A stretch of 64,000 nucleotides of DNA, from assembly GCA_028023455.1 (NCBI GenBank), contig JAQFVV010006221.1, forward strand, positions 6,863,011 to 6,927,010, given 5' to 3'. The stretch comes from Epiperipatus broadwayi (taxonomy: Eukaryota > Onychophora > Udeonychophora > Euonychophora > Peripatidae). Every line of letters begins with the position of its first letter. Within the stretch, counting starts at the first letter, position 1. The translations under genes were made by a program, and so were the position numbers. A model generated the notes under the pieces. It was not told the DNA's origin. It worked only from the letters and a program-made list of their open reading frames with translations, and ran no database searches. Of this stretch, positions 14,186-24,859 are shown piece after piece.

Positions 14186-14520
14186 TTTTAGGTTATTAAA
14201 AAACCCAAGACACTAAAATGTATAAATAGTGCTTGGATTAAAAATATTGGTTTTTTTTATTTTGAGCTCATAGCTTTATAATTAATTCAATAGGTAAAAG
14301 GTGGCTGCTGGAGGGTTGCCTTAGATCCTAAGATCTAGATGTATGCTCTCAGATTCAAAGCTCCTCACTGATGAAAGCCATAACCTAGAAACTATTCTGT
14401 GGATATTGGATGAGTAGATACTAGATATTAATTTTATGTACTGACTTTCTAATACCTATTGATTACAATGGCTTGCATTGGATGGCACTACTGTCTGGAG
14501 AGTTTTTTTACTATTTAACA
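14186..14520 (+). mobile_element. Hammerhead-bearing (retrozyme-like) repeat, decayed copy
   Basis: Contains, in order, ACACTAAAATGTATAAAT, AGGTGGCTGCTGGAGGGTTG, TTAGATCCTAAGATCTAGAT, a hammerhead motif, ATATTGGATGAGTAG and GATTACAATGGCTTGCATTG. These are the same landmarks as the copies at 18.5-19.3 kb and 23.3-23.7 kb, seen here in the ribozyme-sense orientation. Divergence is clearly higher than between the other copies. Confidence 0.7.
14362..14403 (+). ncRNA. Degenerate type I hammerhead ribozyme motif
   Basis: TCCTCA-CTGATGA-(stem II)-GAAA-CTAT-TC-TGTGGA. The invariant CUGAUGA and GAAA boxes are intact, but stem I has one mismatch, stem II is eroded and the base pair closing stem III (C with G) is lost. 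Probably inactive. Confidence 0.6.
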
Positions 14521-15405
14521 GCTTATGTAAGCATAGGGATCATGTGATATTCTTATGATTATTGCATTTATATTCATTAAAATTATTATTTATTATAAAA
14601 TTTTTATATTTCTTTTAGTTTTATAAGTAAACTAATAATTCAAATTATTATCATGTTTTCTGTTTAGTTTTTTTAAGAATTTGATTTTTTATATGATTTT
14701 TTGGTACTTATAACCTAATCAGGCTTGGCCACTTGACGGCGTTCTGGCTCGCCAAAACACCTAACAAATGCCGTTTACAAGGCCTGACTTACGGCTATAG
14801 AAAACATCTAATGTTTGTCTTAGCCATTAGAAAGCCGTTGATGATGATGTAACACAGAAATAATACGGCCTATTTCTGCTTCGCGACAGTTACTGTGAAT
14901 CCACACACTTATCTTTCGTGTACAGTTTGATATATATGTGTGTGTAGTTTGATTAGTCAAATTTTTACAATATACGTTACACAATCTTTGTATTTGTAAT
15001 GAATTTAAGAAACCTGAGTTTATAGTAATTTTCCAAATGGCCACACCCTTATTTAGAGAAGGTGTAATGTGTAAAAGCTTGCCGAGAGTACGTCAACAGA
15101 ATTCGGCCAAGTTCGTGTGTGAAATCTCGTTTTCACGTGAAATACCATGTAGTTCATAAAATAGCTAGTGATCGTGTAACTTTTTCCGCAGTTGCCGAAA
15201 ACAGAAGCCAAGTATTTCTGCTGTCCAATAAAAATATACATGATTTTTTGTAAATTTCATAGAAAGCACGCATTATAAACATGTTTAATAAGTAAATAAG
15301 ACATTTATATGTGTTTGTTGTTGTTTAAAAAAGTTTGAGTTTCCTTTGTCCAACTACGGTTACGATTTTGATATCTTTTATTTTAGCATTACAAACAACA
15401 GAACA

Positions 15406-15470
15406 TTAACCCTAAAACTAACCCTAAACCTAACCCTAAACTAACCTTAAACCTAACCCTAACCCTACAC
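15406..15470 (-). repeat. Degenerate telomere-like (TTAGGG)n block inside TIR element
   Basis: A run of AACCCTAA, ACTAACCCTAAACC and similar words, about nine irregular units. It matches the equivalent GGTTAG/GGGTTAG block at 51703-51768 in copy 2, so it belongs to the element rather than to a chromosome end. Confidence 0.8.
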
Positions 15471-15491
15471 AGTTGTTTTGTTATGTAGAAA

Positions 15492-15690
15492 GCAGTAATT
15501 AAGTGAAAGACATCGCTAAATAGACATTGCAGAGTAGCAGCTTTGTCCAAAAACAGCGATTTAAAAATAAAAAAAATGTTGTCGTTTACCAATAATTAAG
15601 CAAAAGACATCGCTAAATAGACACCACAGAGTAGTAGCTTTGTCCAAAAACAGCAATTTAAAAATAAAAAAAAAGGTTGTCGTTTACTAA
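15492..15690. repeat. ~102-bp tandem duplication inside TIR element
   Basis: Two copies sharing AAAGACATCGCTAAATAGAC, GTAGCAGCTTTGTCCAAAAA and GTTGTCGTTTAC. Confidence 0.85.
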
Positions 15691-15866
15691 ATTTAAAATT
15701 AAACAACTTTTTTAATAAAAAGGCATGAAAAAAAAAGTTATAGTAATCAATAAATTAATGACCAAAAAAAAAAAAAAACAGCGATTCGATTTAAAAATAT
15801 AACATGGCCCCGAACATTGTATTGTATTGTTTTTGACTTCCAACAACGCCATCAAGTGGCTAAGCC

Positions 15867-18528
15867 CAATTACGTTATTATTATTAATTTTATGTTTACT
15901 TATTTTTGTTATTTTAATGACAGTGTAATTCATATATTTATTACCAATTTTATAGAAAAAGTAATTTAAATAAATATTTATTTTTCATTATATTATTTTA
16001 TGTTGTAAACTCTTTATTTGAACAAATATTTTTTGCTCTTTTAATTCTATTTATTAAAATATTGATTTTATGTTTTGTATCTATATGAAAGAATAATTTG
16101 TAAAGCAACTATGAACTGTTTCTTTTTTGTAGATATAAGATTCAGAATGAATTCTATTATGCAATAACTTATAATTACATTTGCAATTTATAGCTTTGTT
16201 TTTTTTTTCAATTTTAGAAGCAATATTCATTACAAAATTTTTTATAATTTGTTTTATTTTTTTTAGAAATCGTAAAATAAGAGTTGGTTTACATTTAGAA
16301 TTTTCAAAATCAACATATTAGATTATTTTATGAATAAATCAATCAAACAACACTAAGTCATTTACACATTTAATCCTCTTTTTTGTTTGACAAAATTAAT
16401 TTTAAAACATAACATTAAATGCAACAAAAATAAAATTATTCAGAAAGAAACCTCATTTCATTTTTTATTTTTGAAAAATATTTTTTTTTAGAAGTTTCAG
16501 TAATATCTACATTAATGTTAAAATATATATAATATTTGAAATTAAGACTTATACCATTGTACAATAAATATTAAATATATATAATTGATATCAAATTCAC
16601 AACATATAAAATTTTATAATTGACAATAAAGTATTTAAATTATCAAAAAAAAATTATATTATTTTGGTATATACATTAAATGTTTCAAAAAGATATATTT
16701 TTTTTTAAAAAAAGATATTATTATTTATTTTGAAATATGATCACAATATATGTCAAAATATAATAAGATTTGCAGTTAAAAGAAAAAGAGAAAATCTGAT
16801 GTTTTTAATTTTATAAATTTTTATTACTTACTGTTAAATCAATGATGCCTTATTATTTTACATTAAAATAAAATAATGTTAAAGAGAATTTAATAATTAT
16901 TTTGATATATAAAAAGTTTTCTGGTTGTTTTTGGATTGGTTCTCTGTAGAAATAGATGGATTGTTTTTGAGATACAACAATTATATTTTCCAATTCACTA
17001 ACAATAAAACTAACAAACTAAGAAACTTAATAACTTGTTAGTTTTTATAAATAAATAAATAAATTACTATGAACCAAATTATTAAATAAAGATAGTAATA
17101 GTGGCAAACATTTTTGTCAGGAAGCCAATGACCTAAAGACTTTTGAAAAGAGATGCACTTTCATGCATTATCTAAAAGAATATATTTTTAATGACCTTCA
17201 TTTGATGTTTGCCCTTAATATTAAGAATTAATATTAAAATACTTAGTATTTGTAATTTTACTGCCTGTTTATTTTGAATTAATAATTTTTATTTGGTCAA
17301 TATAAATATTTTTTAAAAATATGTAATTACTCATTTGCTTTACAATTTTTGTTTATTCTCTAAATCAAATTTCTCTTTATCCATGTATATTGTAACGTCT
17401 CTACCATAGGTCACCTATATAGCATTTAAAAATGAATTCAAAAAATTATATGTTTAAAATTATGTAAAAAGTTTATTTATTTATTTATTTTTAAATATAA
17501 TTGTAGTATATCAACAATTGAAAACAAAATAATATGTAAGAAATGAAAAGGTTATTTGTTTATTTTTAAAATAATATTTTGAAAATAAAATTATTTTCAA
17601 GAATATTAAATATCAATAATAATAAAAACTAATACAAAACATGCTTAATTCATATGTACTAATAATTGTTATGATATTTGGATGATTTCCAGACAAAGAA
17701 AAAAAAATCATCTGCTATAAAAAATGGAATCAGTTTTTTTTCTCTTCAGGCTTTATAATATTAGAGCTATGAAAAGGATTGGATTTTTTGTATTTGTTTA
17801 TATTTATAATGAGGGTGCAAAATTTTAATTGGAGTGTTAACTTTATCTTTCTGGAAATGTAACTTTCTTCTTGTAATTATAATAATACCCTAATAATGCC
17901 TAAATATAGTTACCAATGTTGGATCATATTTTCAGATGCTGTAATAAAAATGGATAATAAATTTAGAAATTGACTATGGATTACAAGAAGAAAATTACCA
18001 AGGAAGAGAAGTATTTGCACATTTTAGACACTTCTGATTTCCTTAATTATAAAGCATAACTAAAAAAAAAAAACACTCTCCAGAAAAATTCTTTAAGTTG
18101 ATAAATTTAGACATGAAACTATGAGGATACATTTATTATGGTCAGTGAGTTATTTTAAAATTGGTGTTACTGTCTAAAAGTGTTGAACTCAACAGAAAAC
18201 AAGACAAATTTGGTATGAATTTTTAGAATGACTATTGAATGAGTAGTAAGTTGAATTGCGTGTTTAAGCATAAAGAATGGTGATCAAGGTGATGTTTAAA
18301 GGTTTAATTATAATGTTAAAAGAGATTTTGCTTTTCAAAATATTCATTTTCTATTTAAGTAAAAAATAATATTTTTTTTCTCTCTTGGATATATACTTAA
18401 ATTTAGAGATGTAATAGGATGAAAACGTTAATTTTAAATTATTTTCTGTCATGCATATTCTTTATTTTATTGTGTTGATTATGTAAAGATAAAATTGTTA
18501 TATTGTTTACATTCTATTGTTGTATCAA
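15867..18528. other. AT-rich DNA, no gene seen
   Basis: Long A/T runs. No similarity to other parts of the window and no convincing exon. Confidence 0.5.
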
Positions 18529-18647
18529 ATAAAATTCTTGATAAACAGAGCAAAACTCTCCATACAGTATTGCCACCTGTGCTAAACAGAGTAATCAATG
18601 GATGGCTTGTGCATAAAATCCCTATCTAATGGCCTACTCATCCAATA

Positions 18648-18689
18648 TCCCCAGACTAGTTTTTGGCTTGTGGCCTTCGTCAGTGAGGA
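18648..18689 (-). ncRNA. Type I hammerhead motif, left repeat (core mutated)
   Basis: Reads, on the - strand, UCCUCA-CUGACGA-A-GGC-CACAA-GCC-A-AAAA-CUAG-UC-UGGGGA. Stem I (UCCUCA with UGGGGA) is fully paired and stem II is GGC with GCC. The required GAAA box is AAAA here, a change at the essential G12, so this copy should not cleave. Confidence 0.75.
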
Positions 18690-19103
18690 GCTTTGGATCT
18701 GAGAGCACTGCATCTAGATCTTAGGATCTAATGCAACCCTCTAGCAACCACCTTTTATCTCTACTTAACTACAAAACTATGAGAATGAAATTGAAAACAC
18801 AAAAAATGTTTTCAATCTAAGCTCAATAGCTTATATAGTCATATGGGTCTGAACTCAGTTCAGCACCCATACATTTTGGTGTCTTTGGCTCTTTTACAAT
18901 CATAGCCACCACTATCCTATTAGGCAGGATTGGTGTTAAACCATTAAGCAACACATGATCACATTTTTTATACTAGCACATTAATTGTTGATAAACAGAG
19001 CAAAACTGTCCATACAGTATTGCCACCTGTGCTAAACAGAGTAATCAATGGATGCCAGAAGGCGTGTGCATAAAATCCCTATCTAATGCCTACTCATCCA
19101 ATA

Positions 19104-19145
19104 TCCCCAAACTAGTTTCTGGCTTGTGGCCTTCGTCAGTGAGGA
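19104..19145 (-). ncRNA. Type I hammerhead ribozyme, right repeat (core intact)
   Basis: UCCUCA-CUGACGA-A-GGC-CACAA-GCC-A-GAAA-CUAG-UU-UGGGGA on the - strand. The core boxes are intact. Stem I has six pairs including one G-U. Stem III is minimal (A-U and C-G closing a UA loop), as described for ribozymes of Penelope elements and retrozymes. The predicted cleavage is after GUU. An A opposite A at positions 10.1/11.1, next to stem II, is unusual and may weaken it. Confidence 0.75.
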
Positions 19146-19303
19146 GCTTTGGATCTGAGAGCACTGCATCTAGATCTTAGGATCTAATGCAACCCTCTAG
19201 CAACCACCTTTTATCTCTACTTAACTACAAAACTATGAGAATGAAATTGGAAAACACAAAAAATATTTTCAATCTAAGCTCAATAGCTTATGATAAAATT
19301 CTT

Positions 19304-19808
19304 ATTATAGTTAAGAATAATTTCTCAATAATTTTTTAAATCTGACATTCAGGTATGTTATTTTAATATTTACATCATAATAATACTATAAATGTGGAGA
19401 GGAGGATAATCAGAAAATATGATTGGATCTGCATAAAAGCTGTATTTGATGTAAGCCCATTCTAATCATTATCCATCATTATTAGCAAATTAGGGTAAAA
19501 AATTTGTTTTATTATAGTCACTCCACCATGTATACAGTTGCCTGTTCATCATAATTACCATTTAAGTGGTAATCATTATCTTCTAGACAAATATATATTT
19601 TTATTTTAGTGTGGGGATTTCATTACAATATAATCATATCACAGAATATTCTCGTTCCAAATATGTTACTCAGAATTATTTTTGCAGGCAGCCTCATAAT
19701 GAAACATTTTAATAAACTTGCAAATAATTTCTGTGATATGATTATAATCTTAAACATTATATATTCAAGGCAATAGTTAAGTTATTTACATGCTATTAAA
19801 ATTAATAA
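19304..19808. other. AT-rich DNA, no gene seen
   Basis: Nothing recognisable. Confidence 0.5.
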
Positions 19809-20178
19809 CATTACAATATATATATATTATTCTATAATTCCACTTATGTTTCAAAAATATTTTAACAACATCTTAATAAAAGAAATTGCTATAAAAAATA
19901 AGGCCTGAAAAAAATGATTATACTGTTAAATTAATAAAGTGTGGAGAATAAATGGAAAGAATAAGAATAATAAATAATGTGAAAAAAAGAAAGTTTATAG
20001 TATATCCAAGAATGTAGAAAATAAATAAAATAATAAAGAATATAAATAAAAATTATAAAAATAAAATGGCAATTAAACCAATATATAAAAATAATGTGAG
20101 TTTAAATGAATTAGTAAATAATAATATGATAGATAAATTAGAAAATATGAATGAAATATCTATTACAAAATTTCAATA
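19809..20178 (+). repeat. ~370-bp direct repeat, left copy
   Basis: Nearly identical to 22447-22816 (for example TTATTCTATAATTCCACTTA, AATGGCAATTAAACCAATAT, GAAAATATGAATGAAATAT). The two copies bracket the 2.27-kb block of repeats and RTE sequence. Confidence 0.9.
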
Positions 20179-20184
20179 TATGTA

Positions 20185-20570
20185 ATATATAGGGTATATG
20201 AGCATAGACTTTCACACCACTCACCACTCTATCTCATATCACTAATACACTTCAACACATATATGTTGAAAAGATAAATAATCACCAATATATGTATTTC
20301 ATGCTAAACCAGCAATCATCAGTTGGTCCAGATTATCATCACACATATATGCAATAAGTGCTTAGATATATATTAAGATAGCCAATCTTCATATTTTAAT
20401 GGACAGGCTTCAAACCATTCCAACTCTTCAACCATCCATCCAATTGAAAATCTGATGATGGAACCCTCAAAGGCCACCCTGAGGCCAAGATTCTTATCAC
20501 ACCCATGTTGACCTAAAGTCAATCCGACCCCTCATATACAGGACATAATCCATTTAATACATATATGAGG
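20185..20570 (+). repeat. ~370-bp repeat unit, copy 1 of 3
   Basis: From GGGTATATGAGCATAGACTT to GGACATAATCCATTTAATAC. A direct copy lies at 21718-22085 and an inverted copy at 22086-22395. It contains GATGATGGAACCCTCAAAGG and CCACCCTGAGGCC. No open frame. No hammerhead core was found in it. Confidence 0.85.
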
Positions 20571-20619
20571 TATGGGCAGACATCTCTACTATGTAATAAC
20601 TGAAAAACAGGCTTATTAT

Positions 20620-21716
20620 ATACCTGTATTAATATATGTAATATATATTGGATTTGTAGATTATGAAAAGGCATTTGATTCTATAAACATTTCTTCAGTG
20701 ATTAAAGCATTGGATCATCAAGGTATAGATCCAGGATATTGTCATATTTTAAAGAATATTTATAAAAATGCAACAGCAACAATTAGATTACATAATGATA
20801 CTGGGAAAGTCAACATTGAGAAAGGTGTAAGACAAGGTGACTCCATATCTCCAATACTTTTTCCCGCAGTGTTGCAAGAAATATTTTGTGGATTAAAATG
20901 GAAAACTAAAGGAGTGAAAGTAAATGGAGATTATTTAAGTCATTTAGATTTTGCAGATGATATAGTTGTTTTTGCAAATAATGCTTCAGAGCTGCAGGAA
21001 ATGTTTCAGGAGTTAGCAGATGAAAGTAGGACTAAAGATAAATGTTAAAAAGACTAAAGTAATGTTTAATCGATTTGCTCAAAATATGAAAATAAAGATT
21101 GATTATGATGAATTAGAAGAAGTTAACAGTTACAAATACCTTGGCCAGATTATTAATACAGATGGAAACATAATGGATGAAATTAATCATAGAATTAAAC
21201 TTGGTCAGAATGCTTTTGGTAGAAATAACTTGATACTAAAAAGAAATATGCCTATGTGTTTGAAAAGGAAGATTTTTAACAAATGTGTTTTACCAGTTCT
21301 TACTTATGGATCTGAGACTTGGACCCTTAATAGAAGAGCAAAACAGAGCCTCCAGACCACCCAAAGAAGTATGGAGAGATGCATGTTGGGAGTAACAAGA
21401 AGAGATCGAAAACGCAATGTATGGGTAAGAGAACAAACAGGTGTTACTGACCTCATTGAAAAAATTAATAAAAGATTGAAGTGGAGTTGGGCTGGACATA
21501 TTGTTAGAAGAGATAATAATAGATGGACAATTGAAATCTTAAACTGGATTCCAAGAGATTGTAAAAGACCCAGGAAGAGACCACATGAGACAGATGGATG
21601 AAATAAGAAAGTATGCAGGGGTGATGTGGAGAAGAGAAGCTAAAGATTGGAGAAGATGGATTAAACTTGGGGAGACCTTCATCCTGCAGTGGATTGATAA
21701 TGGTTGATGATGATGA
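20620..21716 (+). pseudogene. 5'-truncated RTE retrotransposon (RT domain and C-terminus)
   Basis: Two overlapping frames, 20572-21048 and 21020-21601, give the RT palm of an RTE-clade LINE: GFVDYEKAFDSIN with the first catalytic Asp, GVRQGDSISPILF, and LDFADDIVVF with the catalytic FADD. The thumb (YLGQIINTDGNIMDEINHRI) and a C-terminal KRLKWSWAGHIVRRDNNRW block follow. A frameshift at about 21020-21048 splits RT, and the frame breaks again near 21601. The element ends in GTTGATGATGATGATAGGG, the (TGA)n tail usual for RTE. The endonuclease and RT fingers are absent. The first ~20 residues of the open frame come from a different repeat (related to 22396-22446). The sequence is close to the RTE copies at 42.5 and 46.0 kb. 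Confidence 0.88.
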
Positions 21717-21717
21717 T

Positions 21718-22085
21718 AGGGTATATGAGCACAGACTTTCACACCACCCACCATTCTATCTCATATCACTGATACACTTGAACACATATATGTGAAAAGA
21801 TATATTGTCACCAATATACATATTTCATGCTAAACCAGCTAGTTGGTCCATATCATCTCCACACATATATGCAATAAGTGCTCAGATATATATTAAGATA
21901 GCCAAGCTTCATACTTTAGTAGACAGGCTTCAAACTACTCCAACTCTTCAACTGTCCATCCAATTAAAAATCTTATGATGGAATGCTCAAAGGCCACCCT
22001 GAGGCCGAGATTCTTGTCACACCTATATTGACCTAAAGTCAATCTGATGCCTCATAAACAGGACATAATCCACTTAATACATCTT
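21718..22085 (+). repeat. ~370-bp repeat unit, copy 2 of 3 (direct)
   Basis: Copy of 20185-20570 with scattered substitutions, starting right after the RTE tail with GGGTATATGAGCACAGACTT. Confidence 0.85.
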
Positions 22086-22446
22086 GATCTCAGGGTGGCC
22101 TTTGAGTGTTCCATCATCAGATTTTCAATTGGATGGACGGTTGAAGAGTTGGAATGTGGAGTGATTTGAAACCTGTCCATTAAAGTATGAACATTGGCTA
22201 TCTTAATATATATCTGCGCACTTATTGCATATATGTGTGGAAATGATAATCTGGACCAACTGATGATTGCTGGTTTAGCATGAAATATGTATATTGGTGA
22301 TTATTTATCTTTTTGATATATGTGTTCAAATGTATCAGTAATATGAGATAGAGGGGTGAGTAGTGGGTGGTCTGAAAGTCTGTGCTCATATACCGTATAT
22401 ATTACATCTATTGATACAGGTATATAATAAGCCTGTATTTCAGTTA
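22086..22446 (-). repeat. ~370-bp repeat unit, copy 3 of 3 (inverted)
   Basis: Reverse complement of the same unit, abutting copy 2 tail to tail and so forming a large palindrome. It extends to 22446 with TATATAATAAGCCTGTATTT, which is the complement of the segment at 20600-20650. Confidence 0.85.
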
Positions 22447-22816
22447 TTACAATATATATATATTATTCTATAACTCCACTTATATTTCAAAAATATTTGA
22501 ACAATATCTTAATAAAAGAAATTGCTATAAAAAAATAAGGCCTGAAAAAAAATGATTATCCTGCTAAATTAATAAATTAAGTGTGGAGAATAAATGGAAA
22601 GAATAAGAATAATAACAATTGTGAAAAGAAAGAAAATTTATAGTATATCCAAGAATGTAGAAAATAAATAAAATAATAAAGAATATAAACAGGAATTATA
22701 AAAATAAAATGGCAATTAAACCAATATATAAAAACAATGTGAGTTTAAATGAATCAGTATATAATAATATGATAGATAAATTAGAAAATATGAATGAAAT
22801 ATATATTACAAATTGT
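22447..22816 (+). repeat. ~370-bp direct repeat, right copy
   Basis: Direct copy of 19809-20178, a few per cent diverged. Confidence 0.9.
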
Positions 22817-23246
22817 TTAAATTGTATAATAAAAATGATTTTTATAAAGACACAAATAAATAAAAAACTAAATTGGAACATTATTTAAAAACTAGGTAAT
22901 TATATTTATACAGTATTTACATGTACAAAAGTATAAAGATTTCAATTTTAAAATAAAAATGCTACTAAATATTTAAAAGATATAAAGGAAGAATGATTAA
23001 AGAATATTTATGTTTAGAAAGGAAAAATCAATTTAAATAGAAAGTATGACCATAGAAGGAGAAAAAGATAATTAAATGAAATCTTAAGAAATCAAAAACA
23101 AAGTAAATAATGTTAGTAATATAAAAGATTAATTAAAACTTTTTTTTTTTTTATGAAATAAAAAGAATGTTACAGTACAAAAAAAAAAGGGTTACAGATA
23201 GGAATATTTTATAGACAAGTTAAAAAGTTATTAATTAAAGAAACTG
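22817..23246. other. AT-rich DNA, no gene seen
   Basis: A-rich on the + strand; nothing recognised. Confidence 0.5.
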
Positions 23247-23258
23247 TTTAGAGGTAAA

Positions 23259-23681
23259 GCCAATAAACATAACATGATCACCACTTCTTATGCTTGCTTA
23301 TAACTTATTAAAACAAGCAAAAGTCACTATACGTATTGCCACACCCAGCAAGCTAGAGTAATCAATCGATGCCAGAAGGCTTGTGCATAAAATTACCATC
23401 TAGTGCCTACTCATCCAATATCTAGTTTCTGGCTTGTGGCCTTTGTCACTGAGGAGCCTCCTTGGATCTGAGAGCACTGCACCTAGATCTTAGGATCTAA
23501 TGCAACTCTCCTCTCAGATACAAGACTCCTCACTGACGAAGGCCACAAGCCAGAAACTAGTCTGGGGATATTGGATCAGTAGGCCCTAGATGGGAATTTT
23601 ATGCACATGCCTTTTGGCATACATTGATTACTCTAGCTTGCTGTGTGTGGCAATTCATATAATGAGTTTTGCCTGTTTTAT
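23259..23681. mobile_element. Retrozyme-like repeat inserted as an inverted dimer
   Basis: Flanked by the perfect 12-base duplication TTTAGAGGTAAA (23247-23258 and 23682-23693). Inside, about 23320-23510 is a copy with the ribozyme on the - strand and about 23511-23681 is a copy with the ribozyme on the + strand, arranged head to head. The left copy's core is damaged (TTTGTCACTGAGG, with a deletion in stem I); the right copy's is intact. The 5' end includes AACATGATCACCACTTCTTA, also found in the short insert at 10476. Confidence 0.78.
23527..23568 (+). ncRNA. Type I hammerhead ribozyme (best preserved copy)
   Basis: UCCUCA (23527-23532)-CUGACGA (23533-23539)-A-GGC-CACAA-GCC-A-GAAA (23553-23556)-CUAG-UC-UGGGGA (23563-23568). 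Stem I has six pairs, stem II three pairs with a five-base loop, and stem III two pairs closing UA. The predicted cleavage is after C23562 in the canonical GUC. The A-A mismatch between core and stem II is as in the other copies. Confidence 0.8.
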
Positions 23682-24002
23682 TTTAGAGGTAAAATAATAT
23701 AAAAACTTTATTTTGAATTTTTTTTTTTAAAAAAAAGACTAAATCTTTTTATTATTATTACTTTTATTGTTTTAATTGTGAAAATCATTTTTATAAACAT
23801 AAGCTACAAACGTGTGTGTATTTGTAAATGCTTAGTTGTTATTTTTATATATTTATAATTTTTATAAATCTTTGTATGATTTATAATATATTTGTAGGGA
23901 TAATCAGAAATAGATCTTGAAAATGATCATGATATGTACCTAGTCAAAATATAAGTGGAATTATAAGTGATATATATACATACAGTGTGTATATAAAATT
24001 AA

Positions 24003-24135
24003 GAGCATGCTAATAGGCTCTAAACAAGCTTTTTTTATTGTGATAAATGCTACTACAAGAGAAGGCATTTAAATTATCTTTATCTAGGTTGTCCCCATAA
24101 AAAAAAAAGCTTGTTTAGAACTGATTAGCATGCTC
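24003..24135. mobile_element. Short TIR element (MITE) flanked by TTAA
   Basis: GAGCATGCTAATAGGCTCTA near the left end and its inverted counterpart GAGCATGCTAATCAGTTCTA at the right end extend to ~38-base inverted arms (with AAACAAGCTTTTTTT). TTAA lies at 23999-24002 and at 24136-24139, the target used by piggyBac-type transposases. Length about 130 bases. Confidence 0.75.
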
Positions 24136-24139
24136 TTAA

Positions 24140-24859
24140 TGCAAGCTATATATAAGTCATGTGACATCTGACTTTCTATTATTATATATACATGGATATA
24201 AATAAATTTAGTTCATAAAATAAATAATATTTGTAAAAAATATTAATATATTGATGATATTTTGTATACATTGGGATTAATGGCCCAACTGTAATTGTAA
24301 ATATTTCAGTATTATTTTGCATAAAAACTTGCATTGATAATAGTGATATTAGTGGAATTACTTTTGTCTAATTTTTTGTTTTTTCATGATTTCAAAAAAA
24401 ATAATAATGTGGCTTGATATATTTATTTTATACATTGTTATTTTTGAGGAAGTTATTTTTCTGTTTTAAGTGAACTTATCATTTTTTAAGCATGATATAA
24501 GTATAAACTTCTTGTTGGAAGTGTAAGTAAATGTTTGGAAAATTTCCCAGTTGATGAATTGGGCAAGAACTATTAAGTTTATTTTTCTTTTATATAACTT
24601 TACTAATACCATTATTATTAGAAATAGTTTTATTATTATTAATCTTTTGTTATTACTTGTTGATAATTATTCTAGTTGTTTTGTTGAACTAAAAGTCCTT
24701 GCCAGAGTGAACTAGAATATGGTTGAAATAAAAAAAATAAAAAATGTAGTAAATACACCCTAATAAATGCTGTTATATTTTTTTCAAATGTTACTACAAA
24801 TAAAGATATCAATGATACTAAGTTGCATTGTTTTTTTTTGTTTTTATTTCTTTAAGCAG
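24140..24859. other. AT-rich intron before the RNP1 exon
   Basis: No further exon recognised. The pyrimidine tract of the acceptor occupies about 24829-24859. Confidence 0.55.

Larger units (their letters stand above)
14722..15866. mobile_element. Non-autonomous TIR DNA element, copy 1 (family T)
   Basis: Starts GGCTTGGCCACTTGACGGCG and ends in the reverse complement of GGCTTAGCCACTTGATGGCG, so the termini are inverted repeats of at least 20 bases with two mismatches. Length is about 1.15 kb, with no transposase-like frame. Inside are a degenerate TTAGGG-like block (15406-15470) and a ~102-bp tandem duplication (15492-15690). The region 15280-15470 recurs inverted at 51715-51905 in the interrupted copy 2, at the same distance from the element end. 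Superfamily undetermined; the CA on each outer side could be a target duplication or chance. Confidence 0.85.
18540..19292 (-). mobile_element. Retrozyme-like dimeric element with hammerhead motifs
   Basis: Insertion of 753 bases flanked by the perfect 11-base duplication ATAAAATTCTT (18529-18539 and 19293-19303). It is a partial tandem dimer with period about 450: 18540-18836 and 18990-19292 are nearly identical ~300-base direct repeats flanking a ~150-base single-copy middle. Each repeat carries a hammerhead ribozyme motif on the - strand. No open frame. Known animal and plant retrozymes are small non-autonomous retroelements with direct repeats, each holding a minimal type I hammerhead, thought to move through self-cleaved circular RNA. 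Direct repeats, hammerhead and target duplication all match here. The related insertion at 23.26-23.68 kb shows the family is dispersed. Confidence 0.8.

Noticed and set aside
15406-15470. True telomere or chromosome fusion point
   Set aside because: Repeats are irregular, short, and recur at the same place inside the second family-T copy.
20440-20500. CTGATGATGGAACC in the 20-22-kb repeat as a hammerhead core
   Set aside because: No GAAA box or complementary stems follow at a usable distance.
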